The notes beneath the pieces were generated by a model. That model was not told the origin of the DNA, ran no database searches, and saw only the letters and a list, made by a program, of their open reading frames with translations. A stretch of DNA of 50,599 nt. It comes from Clostridia bacterium. GTDB taxonomy: Bacteria > Bacillota_A > Clostridia > Christensenellales > Aristaeellaceae. The position numbers and the translations under genes were made by a program. Below, piece by piece: positions 38,607 to 47,406 of this stretch (the stretch's first letter is position 1; each line of letters opens with the position of its first letter). Location of the stretch: the NCBI GenBank assembly GCA_017481065.1, contig JAFUPT010000109.1, positions 1 through 50,599 on the forward strand, written 5' to 3'.

Positions 38607-38836
38607 TTTTCAGCGGATACAGCTATACATGCAGCGCCGGGGAGAGCTTTGACAGCATTGCCCTTGCGCTGTATGGAAATGAGAATCATGCGCCGGAACT
38701 GATGCGGGCAAACCCGGAGCATTGCAGGAAATGCGTGTTTCTGGGCGGCGAGGAATTGAAGCTGCCGGTGGTTGAGGTAAAAAACACGACCATGGAAAAT
38801 GCATACAAACCGGCAAAAGCGCCGTGGAAGGAGTAA
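38603..38836 (+). CDS. Tail protein X-like with LysM-type fold (77 aa)
   Basis: ATG 38603 overlaps the tape measure stop. YTCSAGESFDSIALALYGNENHAPELMRANPEHCRKCVFLGGEELKLPVV is the P2 gpX/LysM pattern: D-S-I-A-L..Y-G near the start, N-P in the middle, and ELKLPV at the end. Such proteins bind peptidoglycan or stabilise the tail tip. Length is normal. Confidence 0.85.
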   Translation: MIFSGYSYTCSAGESFDSIALALYGNENHAPELMRANPEHCRKCVFLGGEELKLPVVEVKNTTMENAYKPAKAPWKE

Positions 38837-38839
38837 CAT

Positions 38840-39547
38840 ATGGCCGAGATCGGACGGTGGAACGGGCATATTTTTGAGGTTTCCGCCAGCATGGTACGCA
38901 GCTTTTCAGACCTAACGATCAAGGCAGGCTGCGAGACGGAAGAAAAGACCAGCAGCAAGCAGAAATATGTGAAGCGCAAGGCGGGCAACCCCACGCAGCT
39001 GAGCCTGACGATCATCCTGGTAGCGGACCTTGGCTGCGATGTGCGCAGCGAAGCGGACGCTTTTACAGAGGACGCGCGCACGGGTGCAACGGATTATTTC
39101 TATGTGGGCAGCAGGAAGCTGGTGGCAGCGCAGCTGATGCTGACGGACGCCAGCGTGGAGAACATAGATATTTCTCCTTCAGGCTTTTGGAGCGCTGCAA
39201 CAGTAAAACTGACCATGAAGCAGGCCGGCAAGATGGACGGCGATACCGGGAGCTCTTCCGGGAGCAATTCGGGAAGTGGGAAAAGCGGCAGCAAGGGCAG
39301 CAGCGGCAGCAAGAAAGCCACGGTAAAGACCGAAAGCTACGCCGATATGAACCACAGCCAGATTGCCGCCAACAATAAATACGGCACCGGCAGCACCATT
39401 CAGAAGGCGGATGTGGATAAGGCAACGGACGCCGCGACCTCTATCAAAGACAAGGCTGCGGCGGTGACGAAGGCAAAGGATGATTTGAAAGTTACCGGCT
39501 ACTACACAACTGCCAGCGGCAAGAAGATACCCATAATGAGCGTTTAA
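38840..39547 (+). CDS. Tail protein U-like with Gly/Ser linker (235 aa)
   Basis: ATG 38840, 3 bp after the previous stop. MAEIGRWNGHIFEVSASMVRSFSDLTIK, the KQKYVKRKAGNPTQLSLTIIL middle and DYFYVGSRKLVAAQLMLTDA match the P2 gpU-type tail protein. A Gly/Ser-rich linker (residues about 138-160, TGSSSGSNSGSGKSGSKG) joins a C-terminal helical domain. The C-terminal part is not seen in short gpU and may be a phage-specific addition. Confidence 0.82.
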   Translation: MAEIGRWNGHIFEVSASMVRSFSDLTIKAGCETEEKTSSKQKYVKRKAGNPTQLSLTIILVADLGCDVRSEADAFTEDARTGATDYFYVGSRKLVAAQLMLTDASVENIDISPSGFWSAATVKLTMKQAGKMDGDTGSSSGSNSGSGKSGSKGSSGSKKATVKTESYADMNHSQIAANNKYGTGSTIQKADVDKATDAATSIKDKAAAVTKAKDDLKVTGYYTTASGKKIPIMSV

Positions 39548-39559
39548 CAGGAGGGCGAC

Positions 39560-39880
39560 ATGGCGAGATATACCATTGACAACCTGCCCGCCCCCATTGA
39601 TTTTGAGGGCAAGGGATTGATCCGGCGCACGGTGCAAAACGCGAAGAACCTGCTGATGACCCGCAAGGGCGAGGTTCCTTACGACAGGCTGCGGGGATTT
39701 GACCCCGCGCTCTTTGACCTTCCCCTCCCCCGCTTTCGGGATGAGCTGATGCCGGAGCTGGACAGGGTGATGATGTGGGAGCCGGATGTGGAAGTGGCGG
39801 AAGCGCGCTGCTGGCTGGATGCGCATGGCCAGATTGTGATCCAGGCAGTGCTGGAGATCAACCTGGATGCGAGTGAATGA
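39560..39880 (+). CDS. Baseplate wedge protein, gp25/gpW-like (106 aa)
   Basis: ATG 39560 after GGAGGGCGAC. GKGLIRRTVQNAKNLLMTRKGEVPYDRLRGFDPALFDLPLP is the gp25-like signature (I-x2-L-L-x-T-x2-G-E-x-P-Y). It would join the hub to the wedge proteins of the baseplate. Position before the J-like gene is standard. Confidence 0.85.
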   Translation: MARYTIDNLPAPIDFEGKGLIRRTVQNAKNLLMTRKGEVPYDRLRGFDPALFDLPLPRFRDELMPELDRVMMWEPDVEVAEARCWLDAHGQIVIQAVLEINLDASE

Positions 39881-39892
39881 CGAGGTGATTCC

Positions 39893-41002
39893 ATGGCGGA
39901 TGAGATGCATTTTGTGAGTTACGACCCGGAGGAACTTTGGAAAACGGCCCAATACGCCTATGTGCAGGCGGGCGGCGACATACTTTACCCCGGCGATGAA
40001 AAGGAAATGCTGATGCGCAGCTGGGTAGCAATCCTGATACAGGCGCTTGCCGCAGTGGATACGGGGCTAAAGATGGCGGATTTGCAATTTGCCATTGGCG
40101 GCTACCTTGACCTGAAAGGCAAGGAACGCAATTGCCCCCGCATTCAGGCAAGCCCCGCGCGCGGCGCGGTGGCAATCAGCTTTATTGCAAGCGGCATAAG
40201 CAGGACGATAGAAGCAGGAACCATCATGACCCCGGACGGCATACGCTTTTACGCAACCACGCAGGATATTGCCCAGACGGGATATGCCCAGCAGGTGGTG
40301 GCGCAGGTGGAATGCACGGAAGACGGCACGAAGGGCAACGGTGTTGCCATCGGCACCCAAATGCAGCTTGCAAAGAGCAACGCTGCCGTGCAGGAGATCA
40401 TTGTGAGTGAGGAAATAGGCGGCGGCACCGACCGGGAGGACGATGACGAGGCCTACCGCGAGCGCATAGAAAAGAGCGGCCTTACCGGCGTGACCACGGG
40501 ACCCACGGACAGCTACGAAAGCGTGGCCATGGGCGTGAGCAGGGAGATACTGGACGCCAAGACGATGAACGACGGACCAGGCCGTGTATGCACCTACCTG
40601 CTGCTTGCGGAGGGCGCGGATGGGGAAGCGCTGTGCGCGCAGGTTGTGGCGGCGCAGAGCCCGAAGAACCGCCGCCCTGCCACGGACAGCGTGCGCGCGG
40701 CGATTGCGGAGGAATACGCCTACAGCCTGAATGTGCGTTACACGCTGCCGGATTCGGCTTCAGCCGCGATGGCGCAGGCGGTGGCAGAGGCTGCGGCAAA
40801 TTACCACAGTGCGCAGGACAGCGAGCTGGGCGCGGCCTTTAACCCGGACAAGCTGAAGGCCATGATGTATGAAGCGGGCGCATCCCGCGTGGTGATCGGC
40901 GAGGACAGCCATTTTTGCGGCGGTGCGGTGGAATATACCCCGGTGCCGGACTACGCGCACTGCAAGGGAACGATTACGCTTTCCCAGGAGATTGCGGTGT
41001 GA
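39893..41002 (+). CDS. Baseplate protein J-like (369 aa)
   Basis: ATG 39893 after GACGAGGTGATTCC. Matches the baseplate_J family: long helical start, FAIGGYLDLKGKERNCPRI, GAVAISFIASGIS, GTIMTPDGIRFYATTQD and a C-terminal ACKGTITLS-type segment. Builds the wedges that link the tail tube to the fibre network. Length is in the family range. Confidence 0.9.
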   Translation: MADEMHFVSYDPEELWKTAQYAYVQAGGDILYPGDEKEMLMRSWVAILIQALAAVDTGLKMADLQFAIGGYLDLKGKERNCPRIQASPARGAVAISFIASGISRTIEAGTIMTPDGIRFYATTQDIAQTGYAQQVVAQVECTEDGTKGNGVAIGTQMQLAKSNAAVQEIIVSEEIGGGTDREDDDEAYRERIEKSGLTGVTTGPTDSYESVAMGVSREILDAKTMNDGPGRVCTYLLLAEGADGEALCAQVVAAQSPKNRRPATDSVRAAIAEEYAYSLNVRYTLPDSASAAMAQAVAEAAANYHSAQDSELGAAFNPDKLKAMMYEAGASRVVIGEDSHFCGGAVEYTPVPDYAHCKGTITLSQEIAV

Positions 41003-41012
41003 GGTGAGCGGC

Positions 41013-41591
41013 ATGCTGGAAAACTTTGAAATTGAGCGGCTGGTGCCGCGTTTTTTATTGCAGGATAAAAATGGATATGCCCTTGCCAAGGCCATGGAAG
41101 CCCTTGCGCTCAGGGGCATGGAAATTATGGATGAAGCCGTGGCCATACACAGCGATGTGGAAAAAATGCCGGAATGGCGCTTGGATGAAATGGCGCAGAT
41201 GCTGAATGCCAGCTGGTATGACTACGCTGCGGACACCGAAACCAAGCGCGCCGTGATCCGCGGTGCAAAGGAATACTACGACCGGCTCGGCACACCCTAC
41301 GCCATTGAACGGGCAATCAGCGACGTATACGGCGCGGGGCGGATTGAAGAATGGTTTGATTACGGCGGCGAGCCCTATCATTTCCGCGTATTCACCACGA
41401 ATGTGAGCGCGCTGAAGGAGAACAGGGCAAAGTTTTTGCGCCTGATGGACATTGTGAAGAATGTGCGCAGCGTGCTGGATAACATTTATTACAGCGGCGA
41501 GGAAGGCACGGCGGCTGTAACCACGGCCGCCGCTGTTGTAAGCGCATACGGTGCACAGGAAGTTCGGGCGCGTAATTACGGGGAGGGATAA
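41013..41591 (+). CDS. Tail protein I-like (192 aa)
   Basis: Start ATG 41013 (MLENFEIERLVPRFLLQDKN) after GAGGTGAGCGGC. ALAKAMEALALRGMEIMDEAVAIHSDVEKMPEWRLDEMAQMLNASWYD, then IERAISDVYGAG, match the P2 gpI class that links baseplate wedges to tail fibres. The last 20 residues (GTAAVTTAAAVVSAYGAQ) are Ala-rich and flexible. Fibre genes follow, as expected. Confidence 0.85.
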   Translation: MLENFEIERLVPRFLLQDKNGYALAKAMEALALRGMEIMDEAVAIHSDVEKMPEWRLDEMAQMLNASWYDYAADTETKRAVIRGAKEYYDRLGTPYAIERAISDVYGAGRIEEWFDYGGEPYHFRVFTTNVSALKENRAKFLRLMDIVKNVRSVLDNIYYSGEEGTAAVTTAAAVVSAYGAQEVRARNYGEG

Positions 41592-41594
41592 AAT

Positions 41595-42395
41595 TTGGCT
41601 TGGGAAGCGGTAGTAACCAATGCTGGGAATGCGCTGTTTGCCCGCTGGGCAGGCGGCGGAACGCTTGCCATTCTGGGCGCAAGCGCGGGCAGCGATACTA
41701 TTGAGAGCACGGCGCTGCTGGCGGCCACAGCCATCGCCGGGGAAAAGCAGCAGCCGGCCATAACCGGATGCAGGCTGGTGGACGGCGGCGTGCGGTATGC
41801 GCTTCAGTTTACCGCGGCGGACGCGGCTTACACAGCCCGGCAGATTGGCATTTGGGCGAGCCTTGACGGCGGTGACAAAACCCTGATTGCCATTTTCCAG
41901 AATGCGGAGGGCGGCATACCCGTGGAATCCATTGCGGATATGCCGGATTACATATACGAATTCGGCGCAATTGTGGAAATGCGCAATAGCGGAGATATGC
42001 AGGTGAACATAGATACCAGCGCGCTGGCCAGCCAGAAGGACATACAGGCCATGGTGCGGGTGGATATGGAGCAGGCATTTTCGCAGGCAGAAAAGGCACA
42101 GGCGCGGCTGAACATTGCCGCCTGTACCCAGCAGGATTTTTCCGCAGTGATTCCTGCCGCAGGATGGAGCAGCGATGCGCCTTACAGCGTGGTGGTTGAA
42201 GTGCCCGGCATGCTGGAGAGCGATATACCGCTGGTGGACATCATCCAGAGCGGCAGCGAGGATACCGATGCGCCGATGCGCGAAGCGTGGGCGCTGGTTA
42301 CGCGAATCGTGGCCGGGAACGACAGCATAACGGCTTATGCGGCAGAAGAGCTTCCCGAAGTGGAGATCGCAATCCAGATGAAGGTGGTGAGGTAA
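41595..42395 (+). CDS. Tail fibre protein, N-terminal baseplate-attachment type (266 aa)
   Basis: TTG start at 41595 with GGGGAGGGATAAAAT. N-terminal MAWEAVVTNAGNALFARWAGGGTLAILGA matches gpH/DUF3751-type tail fibre N-terminus that joins the baseplate. The C-terminal 80 residues (PAAGWSSDAPYSVVVEVPGM ... AIQMKVVR) are about 75% identical to a second protein at 47407-47745. No receptor-binding domain is identified. Its use of TTG is strong because of the ribosome-binding site and the lack of another good start. Confidence 0.78.
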   Translation: MAWEAVVTNAGNALFARWAGGGTLAILGASAGSDTIESTALLAATAIAGEKQQPAITGCRLVDGGVRYALQFTAADAAYTARQIGIWASLDGGDKTLIAIFQNAEGGIPVESIADMPDYIYEFGAIVEMRNSGDMQVNIDTSALASQKDIQAMVRVDMEQAFSQAEKAQARLNIAACTQQDFSAVIPAAGWSSDAPYSVVVEVPGMLESDIPLVDIIQSGSEDTDAPMREAWALVTRIVAGNDSITAYAAEELPEVEIAIQMKVVR

Positions 42396-43448
42396 ATGGA
42401 GCGCATTGAAATTACTTTCGATGGACGCACGCCGGTTTTGACGCCTCCGGTGATCGGGATCGGCCTTGAGGGCGACAGGAATGCCATGGAGCTTTGCATC
42501 ACTGTGCCTGAAATTGCGGATGTGCAGATCGCCACGCTGAACATCATCTTTCCGGATGAGACGCCGGACGCGATTCCCATCCCAGAAGACGGCATAATTC
42601 CCGTGGACGAGGCGCTGACCCGCTGCCCCGGCAGCCTGAAAACATGGGTGGAGCTTAGCAGCGAAAAGGGCAAGGTGATCTGGCACAGCTATACATGGCG
42701 GATGTACATTTGCGACCTGCCGGATATGGAAGAATTGCTCGCCCAGAAAGACCCCACGATCATGCAGCGCATGGCACAGGCCACCCTTGCGGCGGACGCC
42801 GCCGAGAGCCAGCGGGCGGAGGCTTTCTCCCAACTGAAGCTGGTGACCCGGCGCGTGGATGAGGGCGTGCTTGTGGAGGCCACCAGTGTAGACGGTACCG
42901 TGACTTACGCCCTGTGGGAGGACGGCGACGATCCCAGTGCCAAGCCCGGCAAGGATGGCGAGGACGGCGGTTATTACACTCCCCGGGTGGAAAACGGCGT
43001 GCTGATCTGGACGCCCAGCAAGGAAAACATGCCGGAGCTTCCCGTAGCGGACATCACCGGCCCGCCCGGTGACCCCGGACACACGCCGGAAAAGGGCATA
43101 GACTACTTCACTGACGAAGAAAAGGCCGAGATCGCCGCGGAAGCCGCTGCGCTTGCGCAGGAGAACCTTCCCGCCATCGACCCGGACTGCTACTTTACAT
43201 CCTACGACGCTGCTATGGCAGCCGCTTTGGCCGCGCAGGAATTGGGAGCGGATGCTCCCTATTTCTACGGCCAGCGGCTGCTTGTTTTTGAGAATAACAG
43301 GGCCACATGGTATACCATTCAGCCCGGCGGCGAATTAAGCCAGGAGGGAGGTGGAGCCGGTGAAGAAGATTCCGGTGGAACTGCCGTAGAGTTTGGCCCT
43401 GACGGCGGCAGCACGGCGGAGGACAGCGAAACCGCCGTGGAATTCTGA
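42396..43448 (+). CDS. Tail fibre-associated protein with collagen-like segments (350 aa)
   Basis: ATG 42396 directly follows the previous stop. Starts MERIEITFDGRTPVLTPPVIGIGLEG, with a central Gly-rich collagen-like region (KPGKDGEDGGYY, TGPPGDPGHTPEKG) and a helical segment (AEIAAEAAALAQENLP). The C-terminus has repeated TAVEF (GGTAVEFGPDG, SETAVEF). It is probably a fibre shaft or linker between baseplate and tip adhesins. Confidence 0.7.
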   Translation: MERIEITFDGRTPVLTPPVIGIGLEGDRNAMELCITVPEIADVQIATLNIIFPDETPDAIPIPEDGIIPVDEALTRCPGSLKTWVELSSEKGKVIWHSYTWRMYICDLPDMEELLAQKDPTIMQRMAQATLAADAAESQRAEAFSQLKLVTRRVDEGVLVEATSVDGTVTYALWEDGDDPSAKPGKDGEDGGYYTPRVENGVLIWTPSKENMPELPVADITGPPGDPGHTPEKGIDYFTDEEKAEIAAEAAALAQENLPAIDPDCYFTSYDAAMAAALAAQELGADAPYFYGQRLLVFENNRATWYTIQPGGELSQEGGGAGEEDSGGTAVEFGPDGGSTAEDSETAVEF

Positions 43449-43471
43449 TCTGAAGAAAGGAATGATTTTAA

Positions 43472-44458
43472 ATGGCTGATACCAAGGTTAAGCATGCATT
43501 CGGTGCAAAGGAAAACATCGAAGCGGCGAAAGCAGCCGGTACGCTGAATGAATTCGACGTACTGCACCTTAATAACGGCGAAATAGGCTGGATCGATAAA
43601 AACGGCGAAACCGTGATCAACACGCCCCGCACCCAGCAGGCCCACACCCTGAACGGCACCAGCATCGGCGCGCTGCAGGACGGCGATACCGTTCCCGAAG
43701 GCGTGACCATTGATGAATTTGTAAAGCTGATCACCGAGAAGGCTGTTCCGGCCACCTACACCAAGCCCACCATCGCCATCGCCAATAACGGCGGACAGGC
43801 CAGCGGCAATGTGGAAGCCGGTACCAGCATCACTCCCAAGCTGAAGGCCACCTTCACCCAGAACGATGCGGGTGAACTGAGCGCCATTTCCATCCTGAAG
43901 GGCAGCACAGCCGTGGCGGAAGACAGCGCCTCTCCCCTGACCTACGAGGGCGAAGAGCTTGTGATTGGCGATGAAACCATCAGCTTCAAGGCCAGTGCCA
44001 CCTACGGCGACGCGCCCGTGAAGAACAACAACCTTGGCGCAGAATCCAAGGAAAACTGGTTTGCCGGCGGCGCCATCGAATCCAGCGCTTACAGCATCAG
44101 CGGCAAGCGCAACCTGTTCTACGGCTGCGGCGCAGGCGCACTGCCGGAAGTAACTTCCGATCTGGTGCGCGGCCTTGCCAACAAGAAGCTGAACCCGGCA
44201 GCCGGCACCGCCATCACCATCAATGTGGAGATCGGCCAGCGGTACATCGTGTTTGCCTACCCGGCAACCCTGCGCGATGTGAACAACGTGACCTATGTGG
44301 AGGCCAACGACCCCGGCATGGCGTTGAGCTTCACCAAGCACAGCATCGATGTGGCCGACGCCCGCGGCGGCGAAAACGGCCTGACGGGCTATAAGGTTTA
44401 CACCTACGAGATGGCCGTTGCGGCTACCGCTGCGATGACCTTCAAAGTAAGCATTTAA
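43472..44458 (+). CDS. Fibre/baseplate structural protein (328 aa)
   Basis: ATG 43472 after GAAGAAAGGAATGATTTTAA. The first 60 residues (KHAFGAKENIEAAKAAGTLNEFDV, GWIDKNGETVIN) look like a short attachment domain; the remaining 270 are beta-rich, with Ig-like stretches (KPTIAIANNGGQASGNVEAG). Comparable proteins occur as upper-fibre/baseplate components in clostridial phages. No enzymatic motif. Fits in the consecutive fibre gene run. Confidence 0.68.
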   Translation: MADTKVKHAFGAKENIEAAKAAGTLNEFDVLHLNNGEIGWIDKNGETVINTPRTQQAHTLNGTSIGALQDGDTVPEGVTIDEFVKLITEKAVPATYTKPTIAIANNGGQASGNVEAGTSITPKLKATFTQNDAGELSAISILKGSTAVAEDSASPLTYEGEELVIGDETISFKASATYGDAPVKNNNLGAESKENWFAGGAIESSAYSISGKRNLFYGCGAGALPEVTSDLVRGLANKKLNPAAGTAITINVEIGQRYIVFAYPATLRDVNNVTYVEANDPGMALSFTKHSIDVADARGGENGLTGYKVYTYEMAVAATAAMTFKVSI

Positions 44459-44473
44459 GGAGGGGACAGAAAA

Positions 44474-45799
44474 ATGGCAATTGAAAGCAAGAATCTGCTT
44501 GTATGGCTGAAAGCCATGAGCCGCGGACAGGCCCTGCCCCTCGACGCATCTGAGGTGTACGGCTCCCTTGCCGAAGCGCAGGCATATGCATCCGGCAGCG
44601 CAATCGCCTACCCCGGCCAGACCATCAAGGCCCTGCTGGAGGACGGCACCTACCATTCCTATGTGCTGCAGCCGGGAGAGAGCGGCTACACCCTTACTGA
44701 GGTGGGCGCTGTTTCCGCATCCGACCTGAAGCAGTATGTGCAGGTGGTTTCCGTGCTGCCGGACATCGGCATGGAAGAGGGCGTGCTCTACATCTGCGGC
44801 ACCACCGGCAGCATCTGGACCGGCAGCGCATGGAAGCAGGTTTTCTGGGATGTGAGCGCCCAGATTACCGCTCTTGAGCAGGCGCTTGACGGCAAGGCTC
44901 CCATCGCTGACCCGGTATTTACCGGCACAGTGAAGGTGGGCAATGATGAAGTGGCCCTGAAATCCTGGGTGGAGGGCATGTTTGCGAACCTGGCATCCGC
45001 CGCCCCGAAGCTGGTGGACAGCGCGAACCCCATTCCCGAAGGCTACAAGGCCGGAGAGCATTACCGCGTTGCGGAAGCAGGCACTTACGCCGGGCAGGCA
45101 TGCGAGGCTGGCGACCTGATCATCGTGATCGCGGATTACGATGCGGATACCGCATCTGACGCCGACTTCATCGTGCTCCAGAGCAACATTGACGGCGCTG
45201 TTACCTCCGCCGCCGATGCTGTGACCGTAGGCGAAATCGTGGTTTTCGACGCTGTGACCGGCAAGGTGATCAAGGGCGGCGGCGTGCAGATTGCATCCCT
45301 GAACGATGCCATCACCAAGGCCCATGAACATGCCAACAAGACTGCGCTGGACAGCTACGACAAGACCCAGAGTGAGCTGCTGGAAGCTGCCAAGGGCGAA
45401 GCGCAGGCGCTGGTTACAGAGGCCGTAAAGAATAAGGCCGACAAGGCCACCACCCTCGCGGGCTACGGCATTATCGACGGCTACACCAAGACCGAGATCG
45501 ACGGCAAGCTGACCACCATCAACGAGAACCTGAACAGCAAGGCTTCCAGCACTGAGGTGGATACCAAGATTGCCGCCGCCAAGGATGAAATCCTTGGGGA
45601 CGCCGCGACGGCTGCGAGCCAGGCCCTTGAGGACCGCGTGGGCAATATCCCGGCAGATACCACCATTGCCGCCTACATCGATACGGCTGTGGGTTCCGGC
45701 GGAACTGCATCCGCAGCGGCCATTGCCACCGCAAAGCAGGAAGCGATCGATACTTCCAATGCTTACACCGATGCGGCCCTGACTGTGACGGAGTTCTGA
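44474..45799 (+). CDS. Tail fibre protein with helical repeats (441 aa)
   Basis: ATG 44474 after AAGGAGGGGACAGAAA. N-terminal domain (VWLKAMSRGQALPLDASEVYGS) then alternating beta (LADYDADTASDADFIVLQS) and coil segments (KTALDSYDKTQSELLEAAKGEAQALV, LNSKASSTEVDTKIAAAKDEI), with the fibre-typical TLAGYGIIDGYTKTEID phrase. It is a trimeric-fibre style protein, length 441. Likely part of the receptor-binding apparatus. Confidence 0.78.
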   Translation: MAIESKNLLVWLKAMSRGQALPLDASEVYGSLAEAQAYASGSAIAYPGQTIKALLEDGTYHSYVLQPGESGYTLTEVGAVSASDLKQYVQVVSVLPDIGMEEGVLYICGTTGSIWTGSAWKQVFWDVSAQITALEQALDGKAPIADPVFTGTVKVGNDEVALKSWVEGMFANLASAAPKLVDSANPIPEGYKAGEHYRVAEAGTYAGQACEAGDLIIVIADYDADTASDADFIVLQSNIDGAVTSAADAVTVGEIVVFDAVTGKVIKGGGVQIASLNDAITKAHEHANKTALDSYDKTQSELLEAAKGEAQALVTEAVKNKADKATTLAGYGIIDGYTKTEIDGKLTTINENLNSKASSTEVDTKIAAAKDEILGDAATAASQALEDRVGNIPADTTIAAYIDTAVGSGGTASAAAIATAKQEAIDTSNAYTDAALTVTEF

Positions 45800-45836
45800 T
45801 CCGGCACAGAACTGAGGCTGCAGAAAGGGGCTGCAA

Positions 45837-46289
45837 ATGGCAGAAAACATCTTTTCTGCGATTGCAACAGTAGGCAGCAAATTATCTGATCTTTCGATCC
45901 AAAACGGCCAGCTGATCTTTGTGCGGGACAAGCGCACCATTGCGCTGGACATCGGCGGGAAGCGCACATTTTACAACCAGATTGAAGAGCTTGCCACGGA
46001 GCAGGACAGGGTTTCCCTCCTTGCCCCGGTGAGCGGGCTCTATTATTTTGTGGTTGATAGGGCGGTGCTGTGGACCTACCGGGATGGCTGGGTGCAGATC
46101 ACCACGCCGCCGGGGGAAATCCTGTTCGTTGGAACGGAATTCCCGGAACTGGGCAGCGCGAACAGGCTGTACATAAACAGCGACGCCGGAAGGATCGCAA
46201 TTTGGGATGAGGCGACCGGAACCTATGTTGTTGTCGCGGACAGAACACAGGAAATGAGCGCAGAAGAAATCGATGCGCTATTTCAATAA
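45837..46289 (+). CDS. Fibre-associated beta protein with C-terminal EIDALF motif (150 aa)
   Basis: ATG 45837 after AGAAAGGGGCTGCAA. Beta-rich (ALDIGGKRTFYNQIEEL, VSGLYYFVVDRAVLWTYRDGWVQ) with a Trp/Tyr-rich centre, ending MSAEEIDALFQ. The same ending occurs in the next gene (ITADEIDAMFEA). It may be a fibre tip or chaperone; function unknown. Confidence 0.65.
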   Translation: MAENIFSAIATVGSKLSDLSIQNGQLIFVRDKRTIALDIGGKRTFYNQIEELATEQDRVSLLAPVSGLYYFVVDRAVLWTYRDGWVQITTPPGEILFVGTEFPELGSANRLYINSDAGRIAIWDEATGTYVVVADRTQEMSAEEIDALFQ

Positions 46290-46320
46290 CAAACCATATT
46301 TTTGAGAGGAGAACATTATT

Positions 46321-47307
46321 ATGGCAACTGAAATCAAGAAGTATCTGGGTAGTACCGGCGTTGAGAAACTGATTACCAATATCCGCGTGGAGATCGGCAG
46401 CGCCGAAACCAACGCCAAGGGCTATGCTGACAGCCTTGCTGTGAACTACGACGCCGCCGGCACCGCTGCAACCAAGATGCAGCAACTGGCCAACGGCCAG
46501 GTGAAGGCCAACAAGGATGCCATCGGCACCATGGAGAACCTGGAAACCACCGCCAAGGACGATCTGGTAAGCGCAGTAAACGAGGTGCGCAACGCCGTAT
46601 CTGCCGGCGGCACCGCAGCGGCCATCACCCTGGATACTTCCACCACCAGCGAGGGTGCAAGCAAGAGCTACACCCTGAAGCAGGGCGATAACGTGGTGGG
46701 CACCATCGATATCCCGAAGGACATGGTTGTGCAGACCGGTGAAGTGGTTGTGGATCCGGAAGGCCAGGCCGCCGGCACCTACATCAAGCTGGTTCTGGCC
46801 AACGCCACCAATGATGAAATCTACATCAACGTTGGCACCCTGGTGGATATCTACAAGGCCAAGGCGGGCGCAGCCCAGGTGCAGCTGGCCATTGATTCCG
46901 CTACCCGTGAGATCAGCGCAAGCATCGTTGCCGGCTCCATTTCCGATGTTGAACTGGCCGCCAACTGCGTAACCACCGCCAAGATTGCCGATGGCAACGT
47001 GACCAAGGCGAAGCTCAGCACCGAAGTTCAGGCTTCCCTTGAAAAGGCCGATGGCGCAGCAGCTGATGCTCAGGCTAAGGCCGATGCTGCTCTGGCTTCT
47101 GCAAAGACCTATGCCGATCAGGCCGAAACCGATGCTATTGCCGCTGCCGCCGCGGATGCTACTTCCAAGGCCGGCACTGCTGAAACCAACGCCAAGGCCC
47201 ATGCTAATGACCTGAACACCGCCATGGACACCCGCGTGAAGGCTCTGGAAGATGTGAGCTACGTTGAGATCACCGCTGACGAGATCGACGCGATGTTCGA
47301 AGCCTAA
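46321..47307 (+). CDS. Tail fibre protein (328 aa) with coil and EIDAMF end
   Basis: ATG 46321 after GAGGAGAACATTATT. N-terminal (YLGSTGVEKLITNIRVEIGSAETNAKGYAD) is helical; middle beta segments (AITLDTSTTSEGASKSYTLKQGDNVVG); then an Ala-rich coil (KADGAAADAQAKADAALASAKTYAD). Ends VEITADEIDAMFEA. A fibre or fibre-tip protein. Two GC-rich hairpins follow. Confidence 0.7.
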   Translation: MATEIKKYLGSTGVEKLITNIRVEIGSAETNAKGYADSLAVNYDAAGTAATKMQQLANGQVKANKDAIGTMENLETTAKDDLVSAVNEVRNAVSAGGTAAAITLDTSTTSEGASKSYTLKQGDNVVGTIDIPKDMVVQTGEVVVDPEGQAAGTYIKLVLANATNDEIYINVGTLVDIYKAKAGAAQVQLAIDSATREISASIVAGSISDVELAANCVTTAKIADGNVTKAKLSTEVQASLEKADGAAADAQAKADAALASAKTYADQAETDAIAAAAADATSKAGTAETNAKAHANDLNTAMDTRVKALEDVSYVEITADEIDAMFEA

Positions 47308-47324
47308 TCAGGCAGCCATGAAAC

Positions 47325-47398
47325 GGGGCGGAGCATAACCCGCCCCCTCTCATTCAACGCCGCGCCCTCCTGATGGAGGGTGCGGTTGATTTTTGGAG
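47325..47398 (+). terminator. Two hairpins between fibre genes, second terminator-like
   Basis: GGGGCGG (47325-47331)/CCGCCCC (47340-47346), loop about 8 nt, then CCCTCC-TGAT-GGAGGG (47365-47380) followed by TTGATTTTT. They divide the fibre run into two transcription units or reduce read-through. Confidence 0.6.
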
Positions 47399-47406
47399 GT
47401 GTAAGG

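Noticed and set aside
41055..43082. 675-codon minus-strand open frame
   Set aside because: Antisense shadow of tail I-like and fibre genes; no promoter or ribosome-binding site.
43319..45967. Long minus-strand open frame (882 codons) opposite the fibre genes
   Set aside because: It lies wholly antisense to well-supported fibre genes. Its length comes from codon bias in GC-rich, Ala/Gly-rich genes; there is no Shine-Dalgarno site, and no domain is recognisable.
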